A stretch of 64,000 bases of DNA from an uncultured Clostridia bacterium (GTDB lineage Bacteria > Bacillota > Clostridia > Oscillospirales > Acutalibacteraceae). The stretch is taken from positions 1 through 64,000 of the forward strand of contig CAMVTS010000003.1 in the NCBI GenBank assembly GCA_947170465.1, read 5' to 3'. Under the pieces are notes generated by a model. That model saw only the letters and a program-made list of their open reading frames with translations, had not been told where the DNA came from and ran no database searches. The translations under genes were made by a program, and so were the position numbers. The first letter of the stretch is position 1. Each line of letters starts with the position of its first letter. Shown here piece by piece: positions 16,044 through 24,360 of the stretch.

Positions 16044-16943
16044 ATGGATTCTCTCTTTTTGCCCGATTGCCGCCACCGGGAACAGTTTTTGCGGCGGTTC
16101 TCACCGGCTGTCCGTCAGTATATCGGCAGGAGCATTTGCCGCCGTCCGATAGACGCGCTGCGGCTGGGCTGCGGCGAGCCGCGCGTCTTAATCGCCGCCG
16201 GCTTTCACGGCACGGAGTACCTCACCGTGCTGGCGGCTTTACAGTTTGCTATGGAATACGCCGGAAATCCCCGAAATGAGGTCTGGCTCGTGCCCTGCGT
16301 CAATCCCGACGGCACGGAAATCGCCCTTCACGGCTGTGAGAGCGCCGGAAAACGCACGGACTGCGTGCAGCGCATCTGCGCCGACCAAAATAAATGGCAG
16401 GCAAACGCGCGCGGCGTGGATATCAACCACAATTTTGACGCGTGCTGGGAGCAGGTGCGCCAAAGGGAACGCGCCATGGGCATTGACCGCCCGTCCTGTA
16501 CGCGCTTCGGCGGCGCTTTTCCGGAAAGCGAGCCGGAAACGCAGGCGCTCACGCGGCTGTGCCGCCGTTTGCGCTTTGAGCGCGTGCTGGCGCTGCACAG
16601 TCAGGGGCGCGAAATCTACTGGGATTTCGGCGAACACACGCCGTCCTGCTGCCGGACGCTTGCCGGCAAAATGGCGGAGGTCAGCGGCTACACGGTCGCC
16701 AGTCCGGAGCCGATTGCCACGGGCGGCGGCTTCAAGGACTGGTTTATTCAGTGCTTTCACCGGTGCGGCTATACGGTTGAAATGGGATTCGGAGAAAACC
16801 CCCTGCCGCTGTCGGATTTTCCGGAGGAATACCCGAGGGTGAGGGAGCTTCTGCGTGTATTTGTTAAGGCAATACCGCATAATTCAGGTGTGCGGATTGC
16901 GCAGCAAGATTTTTCGTCAGGTTGTACAAATAAATCAAGGTAA
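16044..16943 (+). CDS. M14-family zinc carboxypeptidase, C-terminus altered by a repeat
   Basis: Zinc-binding and catalytic elements of the M14 fold are visible in order: GFHGTEY (His and Glu ligands), ARGVDINHNFD (substrate-binding Arg/Asn region), LALHSQGREIY (third His ligand) and VEMGFGENPLP (catalytic Glu). The family includes gamma-D-glutamyl-diaminoacid peptidases that cleave cell-wall peptides. No signal peptide is seen. The last ~23 residues (from KAIPHN) are encoded by a 169-bp repeat; without it the frame reads ...LRVFVKG and stops at TAA 17037-17039, overlapping the convergent asnB stop. The core enzyme is probably still functional. Confidence 0.85.
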   Translation: MDSLFLPDCRHREQFLRRFSPAVRQYIGRSICRRPIDALRLGCGEPRVLIAAGFHGTEYLTVLAALQFAMEYAGNPRNEVWLVPCVNPDGTEIALHGCESAGKRTDCVQRICADQNKWQANARGVDINHNFDACWEQVRQRERAMGIDRPSCTRFGGAFPESEPETQALTRLCRRLRFERVLALHSQGREIYWDFGEHTPSCCRTLAGKMAEVSGYTVASPEPIATGGGFKDWFIQCFHRCGYTVEMGFGENPLPLSDFPEEYPRVRELLRVFVKAIPHNSGVRIAQQDFSSGCTNKSR

Positions 16944-17032
16944 GGCTGACGCCTTGCCGAGATTTTTTGGGCAAGCTGACGGAATAATATTCAAGCAAGC
17001 CGTGCGCCTTGAATTGTGCGGTGTTGCCTTAA
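16864..17032 (+). repeat. 169-bp MITE-like element, copy A
   Basis: It begins TTAAGGCAATACCGCATAAT and ends with the inverted match ATTGTGCGGTGTTGCCTTAA. A second copy of the same length and orientation is at 44243-44411. The flanks are consistent with insertion at TTAA or TA. There is no coding capacity, so it would move with a transposase supplied from elsewhere. It inserted one codon before the original stop of the M14 peptidase gene. Confidence 0.85.
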
Positions 17033-17035
17033 GGG

Positions 17036-19327
17036 TTAATTCTCGTCGTCGCTGAAAAATGAAATCTGGCTGACGATATTGTCAACCGCTTCGTCGGAAA
17101 TGACGTTCGGCTCGTCGAGGTACTTGGAGCGCTTTTCAATGCTGTCGAGCGCGTGCTGCATTTCCTCCCGGGGCGTCAGCGGACGCGGCGGCTGCTGATA
17201 GGTTTCCTCGCTCTGCGGATTCTGAATATCGACGTATTCCTCCGCGGCAGGCTGTTCTGGCACAGCAGGCTCCTCCTCGTTTTCTATCAGGGCAGGCATA
17301 CTGCCGTCGTCAGGCTGTTCTTCGGCGGCTGGCTGGCTCTTGTCCACGCCGAAATCGGGCGCGTCATATTCCTCGTCGATTTCCTCGGCGGCTGCCATAA
17401 TGACCTCGCCGGGCGCGTCAATCTGCTTTTCGCGGCGCGCTTCGGCGACCGCCCGCAGCTCCTCTAAGTGATTGACGGGTTTTTCGACCTTGGGATTCTT
17501 CTCGTCAAAATAGATGTCGTACCACACCAGGAACACATAGACTGTCCAGACGCGGCGGCTGTTGTCCTCCTTGCCGCTGTAGTGCTCGTCGAGCCAGCTC
17601 ACCAGCGCTTCGGTATTGAAGAACTTCTGCGCGGTTTCGCCCAGGAACTTCTTGCGGACAATATTGTAATATTTCTCGTCGCGCAGCCATACCCTGGTCG
17701 GCACCGGAAAACCGAGCTTTTCCTTCTCGGCGGTTTCTTCGGGAAGGTATCCGGCGGCAGCCTTGCGCATGGCGTACTTGGTATTCTGCTTGTTGACGCG
17801 CAGCTCGGACGGCAGTCTGGAAGCAATCTTGAACACCTCTTTGTCAAGGAAGGGCACGCGCAGCTCCAGCGAATTCGCCATGCTCATGCGGTCGGCTTTC
17901 AGGAGAATATCGCCGACCATCCACATGTTGATGTCGAGATACTGCATTTTTGTCACGTCGTCCAGACGGCGGCAGCGGTAGTAGTATTTTTTGGAGTGGG
18001 TATAAGGCTCCGTCGCAATGGACGGGTCTTTGAGAATCGCGCGTTTTTCGCGCAAATCATACATATAGGCGTTGCCGATATAGCGCTCCTCCAGCGGGTC
18101 GCAGGCACGGATTAAATAATCCCTGCCCTTGATGTCGGGCAGCTTGCGGCAGACGGCGCGGATTGCCTTGCGCAGGAAATGCGGCACAATCTTCTGGTAC
18201 ATGCGGAACACGCGCGGGTCGTTGTAGCAGGTGTAGCCGCCAAAGAGCTCGTCGGCGCCCTCGCCGGAGAGCACCACCTTGACATACTGGCTGGCAAGGC
18301 GCGAGACAAAGTACAGCGCGACGCAGGACGGGTCGGCAAGCGGCTGATCCATGTGGTACTGCACCGTGGGCACCGCGTCCCAGAACTCCTCGCTGGAAAT
18401 CAGGTGCGTGTAGTGCTTCACGCCGAGCTTTTCGCTGAGTCCCTCCGCCCAGCTAATTTCGTTGTATTTCTCGCCGAAGTCAAAGCCGACGGTGAAGGTT
18501 TTCTGGTCGGCAAAAAAGGCGGAAACATAGCTGGAATCCACGCCGGAGGACAAGAAGCAGCCGACCTCGACGTCAGCGATTTTATGGGCGCTGACGGAAT
18601 CGGTAAACGCCTTGTCAATCGCGGCAACCGCTTCTTCCTCGGTCATATTCTCGTCGGGCTGGAAGCGCGCCTCAAAATAGCGCGTCGTCTCAACCAGACC
18701 GTCGCGGTACCAGAGATAATGACCGGGCATGAGGCAGAACACATCCTCAAAGAAGGTCTCCGGCGGCACGGCGTACTGGAAGGACAGGTAGGTATCCAGT
18801 GCGCGCTTGTTGAAGCGCTTGACAAATTTCGGGTGCTCCAGGATACTCTTGATTTCACTCGCCCATACGAACTCGCCCTCAATCTGGGTGTAGTGCAGGG
18901 GCTTGATGCCGAAGAAATCACGCGCCAGAAAGACGGACTTGTCCACGGTGTTGTAAATCGCGAAGGCGAACATGCCGCGCAGACGCGTCAGCAAATCCTC
19001 GCGCCATTCCTCAAAGCCGTGCACCAGCACCTCGCTGTCGGAATCGGTCGTGAATTGATGACCGCGCCGGATCAGCTCGCGGCGCAAATCCTTGTAGTTA
19101 TAAATCTCTCCGTTGAAGGTGAGGACAAGCGTTTTGTCCTCGTTGTAAATCGGCTGATGACCTGCCTCCAGGTCAATGATGGACAGGCGGCGGAAGCCCA
19201 TATTCACGGTATCGTCCATGAACATGCCGTCGGAATCAGGTCCGCGGTGGGTGATGACCTCCGTCATTTTTTTCAATACGTCCTCACGGTTTTCCAGCTG
19301 ACCGGTAAAGCCGCAGATACCACACAT
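17036..19327 (-). CDS. asnB: Asparagine synthase (glutamine-hydrolysing) with acidic tail
   Basis: The start at 19327 is chosen so that the protein begins MCGICGFTG, exposing the catalytic Cys after Met removal; GGGGAGAG is upstream. The N-terminal glutaminase (class II) domain is followed by the synthetase domain with SSGVDSS (PPi loop) and LSGEGADELFGGY. It makes asparagine from aspartate, ATP and glutamine. The enzyme proper ends near residue 610; about 150 further residues are low-complexity, acidic and Pro/Glu-rich, ending in a short helical segment. This tail is unusual. The stop overlaps the pre-insertion stop of the convergent peptidase gene. Confidence 0.93.
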   Translation of the reverse strand: MCGICGFTGQLENREDVLKKMTEVITHRGPDSDGMFMDDTVNMGFRRLSIIDLEAGHQPIYNEDKTLVLTFNGEIYNYKDLRRELIRRGHQFTTDSDSEVLVHGFEEWREDLLTRLRGMFAFAIYNTVDKSVFLARDFFGIKPLHYTQIEGEFVWASEIKSILEHPKFVKRFNKRALDTYLSFQYAVPPETFFEDVFCLMPGHYLWYRDGLVETTRYFEARFQPDENMTEEEAVAAIDKAFTDSVSAHKIADVEVGCFLSSGVDSSYVSAFFADQKTFTVGFDFGEKYNEISWAEGLSEKLGVKHYTHLISSEEFWDAVPTVQYHMDQPLADPSCVALYFVSRLASQYVKVVLSGEGADELFGGYTCYNDPRVFRMYQKIVPHFLRKAIRAVCRKLPDIKGRDYLIRACDPLEERYIGNAYMYDLREKRAILKDPSIATEPYTHSKKYYYRCRRLDDVTKMQYLDINMWMVGDILLKADRMSMANSLELRVPFLDKEVFKIASRLPSELRVNKQNTKYAMRKAAAGYLPEETAEKEKLGFPVPTRVWLRDEKYYNIVRKKFLGETAQKFFNTEALVSWLDEHYSGKEDNSRRVWTVYVFLVWYDIYFDEKNPKVEKPVNHLEELRAVAEARREKQIDAPGEVIMAAAEEIDEEYDAPDFGVDKSQPAAEEQPDDGSMPALIENEEEPAVPEQPAAEEYVDIQNPQSEETYQQPPRPLTPREEMQHALDSIEKRSKYLDEPNVISDEAVDNIVSQISFFSDDEN

Positions 19328-19372
19328 AGCACTCTCCCCTTTCAAGGATTTTCACATATTTATACATTATTT

Positions 19373-19401
19373 ATTGTACCACAATTATATGGATAATTCA
19401 A
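19373..19401 (-). promoter_or_regulatory. asnB promoter
   Basis: Minus strand TTGAAT, 17 nt, TACAAT, about 45 bp before the start codon. A TCAGCCG/CGGCTGA hairpin lies just upstream at about 19408-19432, between the divergent promoters. Confidence 0.65.
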
Positions 19402-19479
19402 TAAAATCAGCCGAATTTTCAGACGGCTGACACAAAAAGCTTCAAAGGCTTTTCTTTTTCGGCGATTTTCCAAAAATTC

Positions 19480-19508
19480 TTGCATGTTTTTGCAGTTTAT
19501 AGTAGAAT
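19480..19508 (+). promoter_or_regulatory. Promoter of the GH31 gene
   Basis: TTGCAT (19480-19485), 17 nt, TAGAAT (19503-19508), 33 nt before the GTG start. Confidence 0.6.
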
Positions 19509-19541
19509 AAAATTAATTATAATAATATTGGAGCTGATACC

Positions 19542-21446
19542 GTGATACAACGATTTACACTTGGAAATCCGATACAAACCGACGCGGTAACGCATAAAGT
19601 GCCGCCGCTGGATTTTGACCGGCTGCCCATCGCGCACCGGATAGAAAACGGCACGGTGACACTCTCCTTTGAAATGCAGCCGGACGATATCGTCTACGGA
19701 CTGGGAGAAGCGCCCAGAGGCATCAACAAGCGCGGCTGGGTGTATCAGAGCTACTGCAGCGACGACCCCTTTCACACCGAGACCAAGCAGTCGCTCTACG
19801 CGGCGCACAATTTTCTTCTGCACGCCGGAGAGGCCTGTCTCGGCATGTTCCTCGATTTTCCGGCGCGAATCCGCTGGGATATCGGCTACACAAAGGCTGA
19901 CCGGACGGAAATCACCGTCTGCGGCGACAACCTTGACCTCTACCTGATTTCGGGCAATACCCCGCTGGAGATTGTCAGAGAATTCCGAGGTTTAATCGGT
20001 CAGAGCTACATTCCGCCGTTCTGGGCGTTCGGCTTCCAGCAGAGCCGCTGGAGCTATCACAACGCCGTGGCAGTGGACGCGGTGATTGAAAACTACGACA
20101 AGGCGGATATTCCGCTGGACTGCGTGTACCTTGATATCGACTACATGGAGCGCTTCAAGGACTTCACCATCAACAGCGAAGCCTTTCCCGATTTTGAACA
20201 CTACGTTCAGCAGAAAAAAGCGCAGGGCATCCACCTGATTCCGATTATCGACGCCGGAATCAAGAAGGAGGAGGGCTATGCTGTCTATGAAGAAGGCAGA
20301 GACAAGGGCTACTTCTGCAAAAACGCCGACGGCACGGACTTTGAGGGCGGCGTATGGCCGGGTATCGTGGGCTTTCCGGACTTTCTGCGGCAGGACGTGC
20401 GCGCGTGGTTCGGCAGTCAGTACAAAACGCTGACCGACATGGGCATTGACGGCTTCTGGAACGACATGAACGAGCCTGCGATTTTCTACTCTGAAAAGGG
20501 CTTGCAGGACGCGCTTGACAAGGCGGTCGCGCTCAAGGGCAAGAACCTCGACCTCGACAAATTCTTCGGTCTGAAGGACGCGTTCATGGGCTTGTCCAAC
20601 CGTCAGGAGGATTACAGCGCGATTTACCACCGCATAGACGGCAGGCTTGTCAACCATCAGGAAGTTCACAACCTCTACGGCGCGTGCATGACGAGAGCCG
20701 CCGGCGAATATTTTGAAAAAACCTTCGGCAGGGAACAGATTCTGATGTTCTCGCGCGCTTCCTATATCGGCGCGCACCGCAGCAGCGGTATCTGGTTTGG
20801 CGACAACCATTCCTGGTGGTCGCACATTCTGCTCTGTCTGAAAATGCTGCCTTCCGCGAATATGTGCGGCTTCCTCTACTGCGGCGCGGATCTGGGCGGC
20901 TTCAACGAGAACGCCACCCGTGATTTGGTGCTGCGGTTCCTGGCGCTGGGCGTATTCACACCGCTCATGCGCAACCATTCGGCGCTCGGCACACGCGACC
21001 AGGAATGTTACCGGTTTGAACATCCGGAGGACTTCCGCGACGTGATTCAGGTGCGCTACCGCCTGATTCCCTATCTCTACCGCGTTTTCCGCGAGGCGAG
21101 CGAGCAAAACGACATGATATTCCGTCCGCTGTCCTTTGACTATCCCGGCGACAAGCTCGCCAGGGAATGTGAAACCCAGCTCATGCTCGGCAGCGAGTGT
21201 ATGATTGCGCCGGTCTATGAGCAGAACGCCGGCGGCAGAACCGTCTATCTGCCGGAGGACATGACCTTTGTCACCCTGAGCGGCAGCAAGGTGAAAACCC
21301 GGCCGCTTGAAAAAGGCCTGCATTACATCGAAGCAGCGCTCAATGAGGTGCCGCTGTTCATCAAAAAAGGAAAAACCATTCCGCTCTGTCAGCCGGCGCT
21401 GAGAACCGCTCAGCTGCGGACAGACGAGCTGGAATGGATTGGATAA
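19542..21446 (+). CDS. Glycoside hydrolase family 31 (alpha-glucosidase type)
   Basis: A 634-residue GH31 enzyme starting at GTG with GGAG 9 nt upstream. The catalytic nucleophile Asp is in GFWNDMNEPA (about residue 308) and the acid/base Asp in IWFGDNHSWW (about residue 421); QSRWSYH and YLDIDYME are typical substrate-pocket segments. There is no signal peptide, so it acts on imported alpha-linked oligosaccharides. Exact linkage specificity (alpha-1,4, alpha-1,6 or xylose) cannot be read here. It stands alone with its own promoter; its terminator hairpin at 21480 is duplicated by a repeat insertion. Confidence 0.93.
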   Translation: MIQRFTLGNPIQTDAVTHKVPPLDFDRLPIAHRIENGTVTLSFEMQPDDIVYGLGEAPRGINKRGWVYQSYCSDDPFHTETKQSLYAAHNFLLHAGEACLGMFLDFPARIRWDIGYTKADRTEITVCGDNLDLYLISGNTPLEIVREFRGLIGQSYIPPFWAFGFQQSRWSYHNAVAVDAVIENYDKADIPLDCVYLDIDYMERFKDFTINSEAFPDFEHYVQQKKAQGIHLIPIIDAGIKKEEGYAVYEEGRDKGYFCKNADGTDFEGGVWPGIVGFPDFLRQDVRAWFGSQYKTLTDMGIDGFWNDMNEPAIFYSEKGLQDALDKAVALKGKNLDLDKFFGLKDAFMGLSNRQEDYSAIYHRIDGRLVNHQEVHNLYGACMTRAAGEYFEKTFGREQILMFSRASYIGAHRSSGIWFGDNHSWWSHILLCLKMLPSANMCGFLYCGADLGGFNENATRDLVLRFLALGVFTPLMRNHSALGTRDQECYRFEHPEDFRDVIQVRYRLIPYLYRVFREASEQNDMIFRPLSFDYPGDKLARECETQLMLGSECMIAPVYEQNAGGRTVYLPEDMTFVTLSGSKVKTRPLEKGLHYIEAALNEVPLFIKKGKTIPLCQPALRTAQLRTDELEWIG

Positions 21447-21479
21447 TTCAGAGAAAGAAGAACCCTGATAAATCACAAA

Positions 21480-21745
21480 GGCTGGCTCCAAGAGCCAGCC
21501 CCAGTTTGTCGAAAAACGAATATTTAAAAAAGAAAAATGGCAGAATTTTAGGTTATGCGGTAGGGGCGGACCCATGTGTCCGCCCGAGCTGCGTTTTCCT
21601 ATCTAACCATATCTGCCGTGGAAACGTACGGTTTCCTATCCCGGGCGCACACGCGGGTGCGCCCCTACGATTTTGTCATACTTTATCCTGTAAAAACAAC
21701 ATTTGGACTTTTTCTACAGTCTGAGGCTGGCTCCAAGAGCCAGCC
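21480..21745 (+). repeat. Hairpin-flanked repeat element, copy 1
   Basis: A 224-bp body (21501-21724), beginning near AGTTTGTCGAAAAAC and ending CTACAGTCT, is bracketed by two identical 21-nt hairpins (GGCTGGCTC-CAA-GAGCCAGCC) at 21480-21500 and 21725-21745. Only the distal hairpin has the T tract of a terminator. The body contains GC-rich palindromes (GGGCGGA/TCCGCCC, GGGCGCAC/GTGCGCCC) bounded by GTAGGGGCG/CGCCCCTAC. Copies 2 and 3 are at 32636-32910 and 40160-40433. It accounts for most of the 480-bp gap before the next gene. Confidence 0.85.
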
Positions 21746-21782
21746 CTTATTTTTTCAATTGCCGCCGTTTTCCAGGCGTTCA

Positions 21783-21939
21783 TACTAATTCCTGATAGAA
21801 AGTAGACTTATATTTTGCGAGGATATTTTTCGCAAGACAAGGCGAAGGACGCGGCAAGGCTGGCGCCTTGCAAGGACGACAACGCAGTATTGCGGAAAAT
21901 AGACCGCAAAGATTGTCTACTTTTTATTAGGTATTAGTA
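21783..21939 (+). repeat. 157-bp MITE-like element, copy A
   Basis: The termini TACTAATTCCTGATAGAAAG and CTTTTTATTAGGTATTAGTA are inverted and imperfect. It is flanked by TCA (21780-21782 and 21940-21942), a 3-bp target duplication. The second copy (58718-58874) has the same length and orientation with only a few differences, suggesting recent movement. It supplies the stop codon of the neighbouring minus-strand gene. Confidence 0.9.
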
Positions 21940-22217
21940 TCAAGCGCCTGCCGGGCAGCTTTCTCGGTTTTGAAAAAATCTTCGACGCTTTTCTCCGGTT
22001 CTATGTAGACCCTCCGATTGTAATAGGAGGACTCTGCCCAGATACCGACACCCTGCTCTGTAAAACAGACCGACATCACCATCAGCTCGTCCAGTGCCGG
22101 ATTGCTGCCGTCAAGCGGCTGAATCACGCGCCAGACGGGTTTGCCAATCTGAAAGAACGACACCATGCGCTCCTTCGGCTCAATGCGGTAGAAGGAAATA
22201 TATTCCTGCTGTTTCAT
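21927..22217 (-). CDS. Small protein of unknown function, C-terminus replaced by a repeat
   Basis: A 96-residue protein with no recognised family (MKQQEYISFYRIEPKERMVS...). It overlaps the end of the preceding gene by 4 bp (ATGA type), so it is the last member of the small-protein pair. The final codons and stop lie in the 157-bp repeat. Removing the repeat and one TCA copy restores ...RQALERLENGGN followed by TGA, so the original protein was about 8 residues longer. Confidence 0.7.
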   Translation of the reverse strand: MKQQEYISFYRIEPKERMVSFFQIGKPVWRVIQPLDGSNPALDELMVMSVCFTEQGVGIWAESSYYNRRVYIEPEKSVEDFFKTEKAARQALDTNT

Positions 22218-22624
22218 TCGCTCAGCTCCCCGATTCCGTAGATATTTTCAATCCGTCCGGTTCCCATGCGGGGATGATCCGGCGGAAAATTCATGTAGCG
22301 CAGTTCGGTGAGCAGCTCCACCGCGTCCTCACGCGTATAGCAGGCAATCGTCCGGTAATCGCGGAGATTGATGTGAAAGACGCCGCGGCTTTTCATACAG
22401 CGCAGGGCTTCCTCTCTGGTGGAGCCGCCCTGAACGCTGTCAAACAGCAGCTCCAGCGTCACATTGTCGGGAAACCGGTAGCCGTGCAGATTATATGCCA
22501 TCAACGTACGGCGGACGATATACAGATTGCCGGTGAGCTTGTCCGCCTCGATAAGATAGACGTCGGTGCCGAGGTCGTCCACCGGATAACAGCAGTCGCC
22601 GAGCTTCAGAATTGCTTTTGCCAT
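22214..22624 (-). CDS. Conserved-looking protein of unknown function
   Basis: A 136-residue cytoplasmic protein (MAKAILKLGDCCYPVDDLGT...) with an AAGGAG ribosome site and no motif I recognise. It is coupled to the 96-residue gene that follows and lies 54 bp after the vWA lipoprotein gene, with a hairpin in between. It may belong with the TelA/vWA operon or be a separate unit. Confidence 0.7.
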   Translation of the reverse strand: MAKAILKLGDCCYPVDDLGTDVYLIEADKLTGNLYIVRRTLMAYNLHGYRFPDNVTLELLFDSVQGGSTREEALRCMKSRGVFHINLRDYRTIACYTREDAVELLTELRYMNFPPDHPRMGTGRIENIYGIGELSE

Positions 22625-22645
22625 AAGTTCTCCTTCGGGAAAGCG

Positions 22646-22671
22646 CAGGGTTCAGCCAAAGCTGAACCCTG
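22646..22671 (-). terminator. Hairpin after the vWA gene
   Basis: CAGGGTTCAGC pairs with GCTGAACCCTG around CAAA. The T tract is weak, so it may only attenuate transcription into the two downstream small genes. Confidence 0.6.
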
Positions 22672-22677
22672 TAACAT

Positions 22678-24360
22678 TTATAACTCTACATTAAATAGGT
22701 TGCGCATGTGGTTGATTAAGTCCTCGGAGGTCGCGTTGATCAGCGAGGCTTCATTGATACCGCTGAGCCGCTTGAGCTCCCTTGTCGCCGTGGAATCGTC
22801 GCTGAGGTTGTAGCCGATGGTATAGACCGGAATTTTGAGGCCGCCGACAATCGGCGCCACCCTGTCAAGGCTGTAGCCGCGGTTCTGAGCGCCGTCAGAG
22901 AGCAGGAACAGCATCATCTTGGCGTTGGGAATTTCCTCTTTCTTGTCCATCATCATCTTGAGCGCAATCAGCACCGCGTCGTAGGTAGCGGTGTTGCCCT
23001 CGATATCCAGCGCCTTGACCGCGCCGGAGAAATACGCGCGCTGTTCGTCGTCAAACTTCTTGATGGGCAGGTTGACATGCACGTTGTCCGCATAGGAAAT
23101 CAGACCGATATAGTTGTCGGAGCTGATGTAGGACGAGGTGGCGAGCAGGCTCTCCTTCAGCGAATTGATGGGCGTGCCCGCCATACTGCCGGAGATGTCC
23201 GCGATAAAGACCGCGATAATCGGCTGACCGCCGTCCTTGCTCTGCTTCCAGATTTTCTGGGCGGCGAGGTAGCCTGCGCCGTCCAGTCCGCTGGGCTGGC
23301 TCTTGTAATCATTGTGCAGGTTGAAGCCGCGCTTGTCGGCAAGCGCCTGGGATTCGCTGTTCCGGCAGAACTCAGCAAAGAGCTTTGCCGCCTCCTGCTT
23401 TTCCTGAGACGCGTAGTCAAAGGTGTACAGCGGATGGTCGTGACGGATGCCTGCCGGCGTGTAGACGTAGTTTTTCAGCTCCGGCGTGTTGCGGTACGCC
23501 TGTTCCTCCATGACCATCGCCTTGATGATGCCCTTGGAAGCCTGGTCGCGGAGTACGCTGGTGGTATAGGCAACCGGCGGCGACTGCTTCTGATAGTCGA
23601 GCAGCTTCTGCTGTGCCGTTTCGGACAGCGGGTCGCTGCTGTCAAAGGCGTGGAGCATGGCGGTCAGGATATTGAGACCGGTGGAGGAGGTGTAGGGATT
23701 GGTGTAGGCAAAGGTCAGGTCGCCTGCGATGGAGGCTTCCAGCACGTTCTTGAGCGTGACCTCCTTGTACTTCTCCACAAAGGTGTCGTAGGTATTCTTT
23801 TCCATCAGGATTCCGGCGGTGTTGCCGGCGATTCTGTCGGCGATTTTGCGCACGCTCACACCCTTGGCGCTGAGCATTTCGCCCCACGCGTCCGAGCTGG
23901 GCGCGTAGACGTCAGGGCGGTAGTCGCTCTCGGTCATGTAGGTGAGCACCTCGCCGGAGGTGATTTTTCTCACCGTCACGCTGACGCTTTTGCCGCCTAT
24001 GGTTGCGCCGGACTTGTTGAAGTTTTCGGCAACCCGGTTCATCCAGTCGTCGGGCGCGGCGCTGCTCATTTCAGTTGCGGCGGCAACCTCAATATTGATA
24101 CTGCCGCTTCCCTGCACCGTCAGCGGAAAGGTGTCGATATTGGCGAGGGTTTTGGAAACCTCGTCGTTTTTGTAGATGTCGAGCTGAGGCTTGACATTGT
24201 CCGTCTGAATCTGATCCTGAAAGGCGTTGAGCTCCTTGATGGCTTCGTCATAGGTATAGACCTTTTCGTTGCCGGATTCGTATTTGGTACATCCCGATAC
24301 CACTCCCGCGAGCAGTACAAGGGACAGCAAACCGCAGATAATTCTCTTAATTTTTTTCAT
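22678..24360 (-). CDS. Lipoprotein with binding-protein-like and von Willebrand A domains
   Basis: 560 residues. The signal peptide ends in a lipobox (GVVSGC, C24). Residues ~60-340 resemble an extracellular solute-binding fold, and a vWA domain follows (~370-550) with a complete MIDAS start, FIADISGSMAG, and the later threonine/aspartate segments. It is anchored outside the membrane and likely binds a metal-dependent partner. It overlaps the preceding TM gene by 14 bp. The TelA-TM-vWA order suggests a joint envelope function; tellurite-type resistance is only the name of the TelA family, not proof. Confidence 0.85.
   Translation of the reverse strand: MKKIKRIICGLLSLVLLAGVVSGCTKYESGNEKVYTYDEAIKELNAFQDQIQTDNVKPQLDIYKNDEVSKTLANIDTFPLTVQGSGSINIEVAAATEMSSAAPDDWMNRVAENFNKSGATIGGKSVSVTVRKITSGEVLTYMTESDYRPDVYAPSSDAWGEMLSAKGVSVRKIADRIAGNTAGILMEKNTYDTFVEKYKEVTLKNVLEASIAGDLTFAYTNPYTSSTGLNILTAMLHAFDSSDPLSETAQQKLLDYQKQSPPVAYTTSVLRDQASKGIIKAMVMEEQAYRNTPELKNYVYTPAGIRHDHPLYTFDYASQEKQEAAKLFAEFCRNSESQALADKRGFNLHNDYKSQPSGLDGAGYLAAQKIWKQSKDGGQPIIAVFIADISGSMAGTPINSLKESLLATSSYISSDNYIGLISYADNVHVNLPIKKFDDEQRAYFSGAVKALDIEGNTATYDAVLIALKMMMDKKEEIPNAKMMLFLLSDGAQNRGYSLDRVAPIVGGLKIPVYTIGYNLSDDSTATRELKRLSGINEASLINATSEDLINHMRNLFNVEL

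Noticed and set aside
21560-21680. Repeated 60-96 residue ORFs (MSARAAFSYLTISAVETYG...) at three places
   Set aside because: They are translations of the hairpin-flanked repeat body, appear in both orientations relative to genes, and have no ribosome site.
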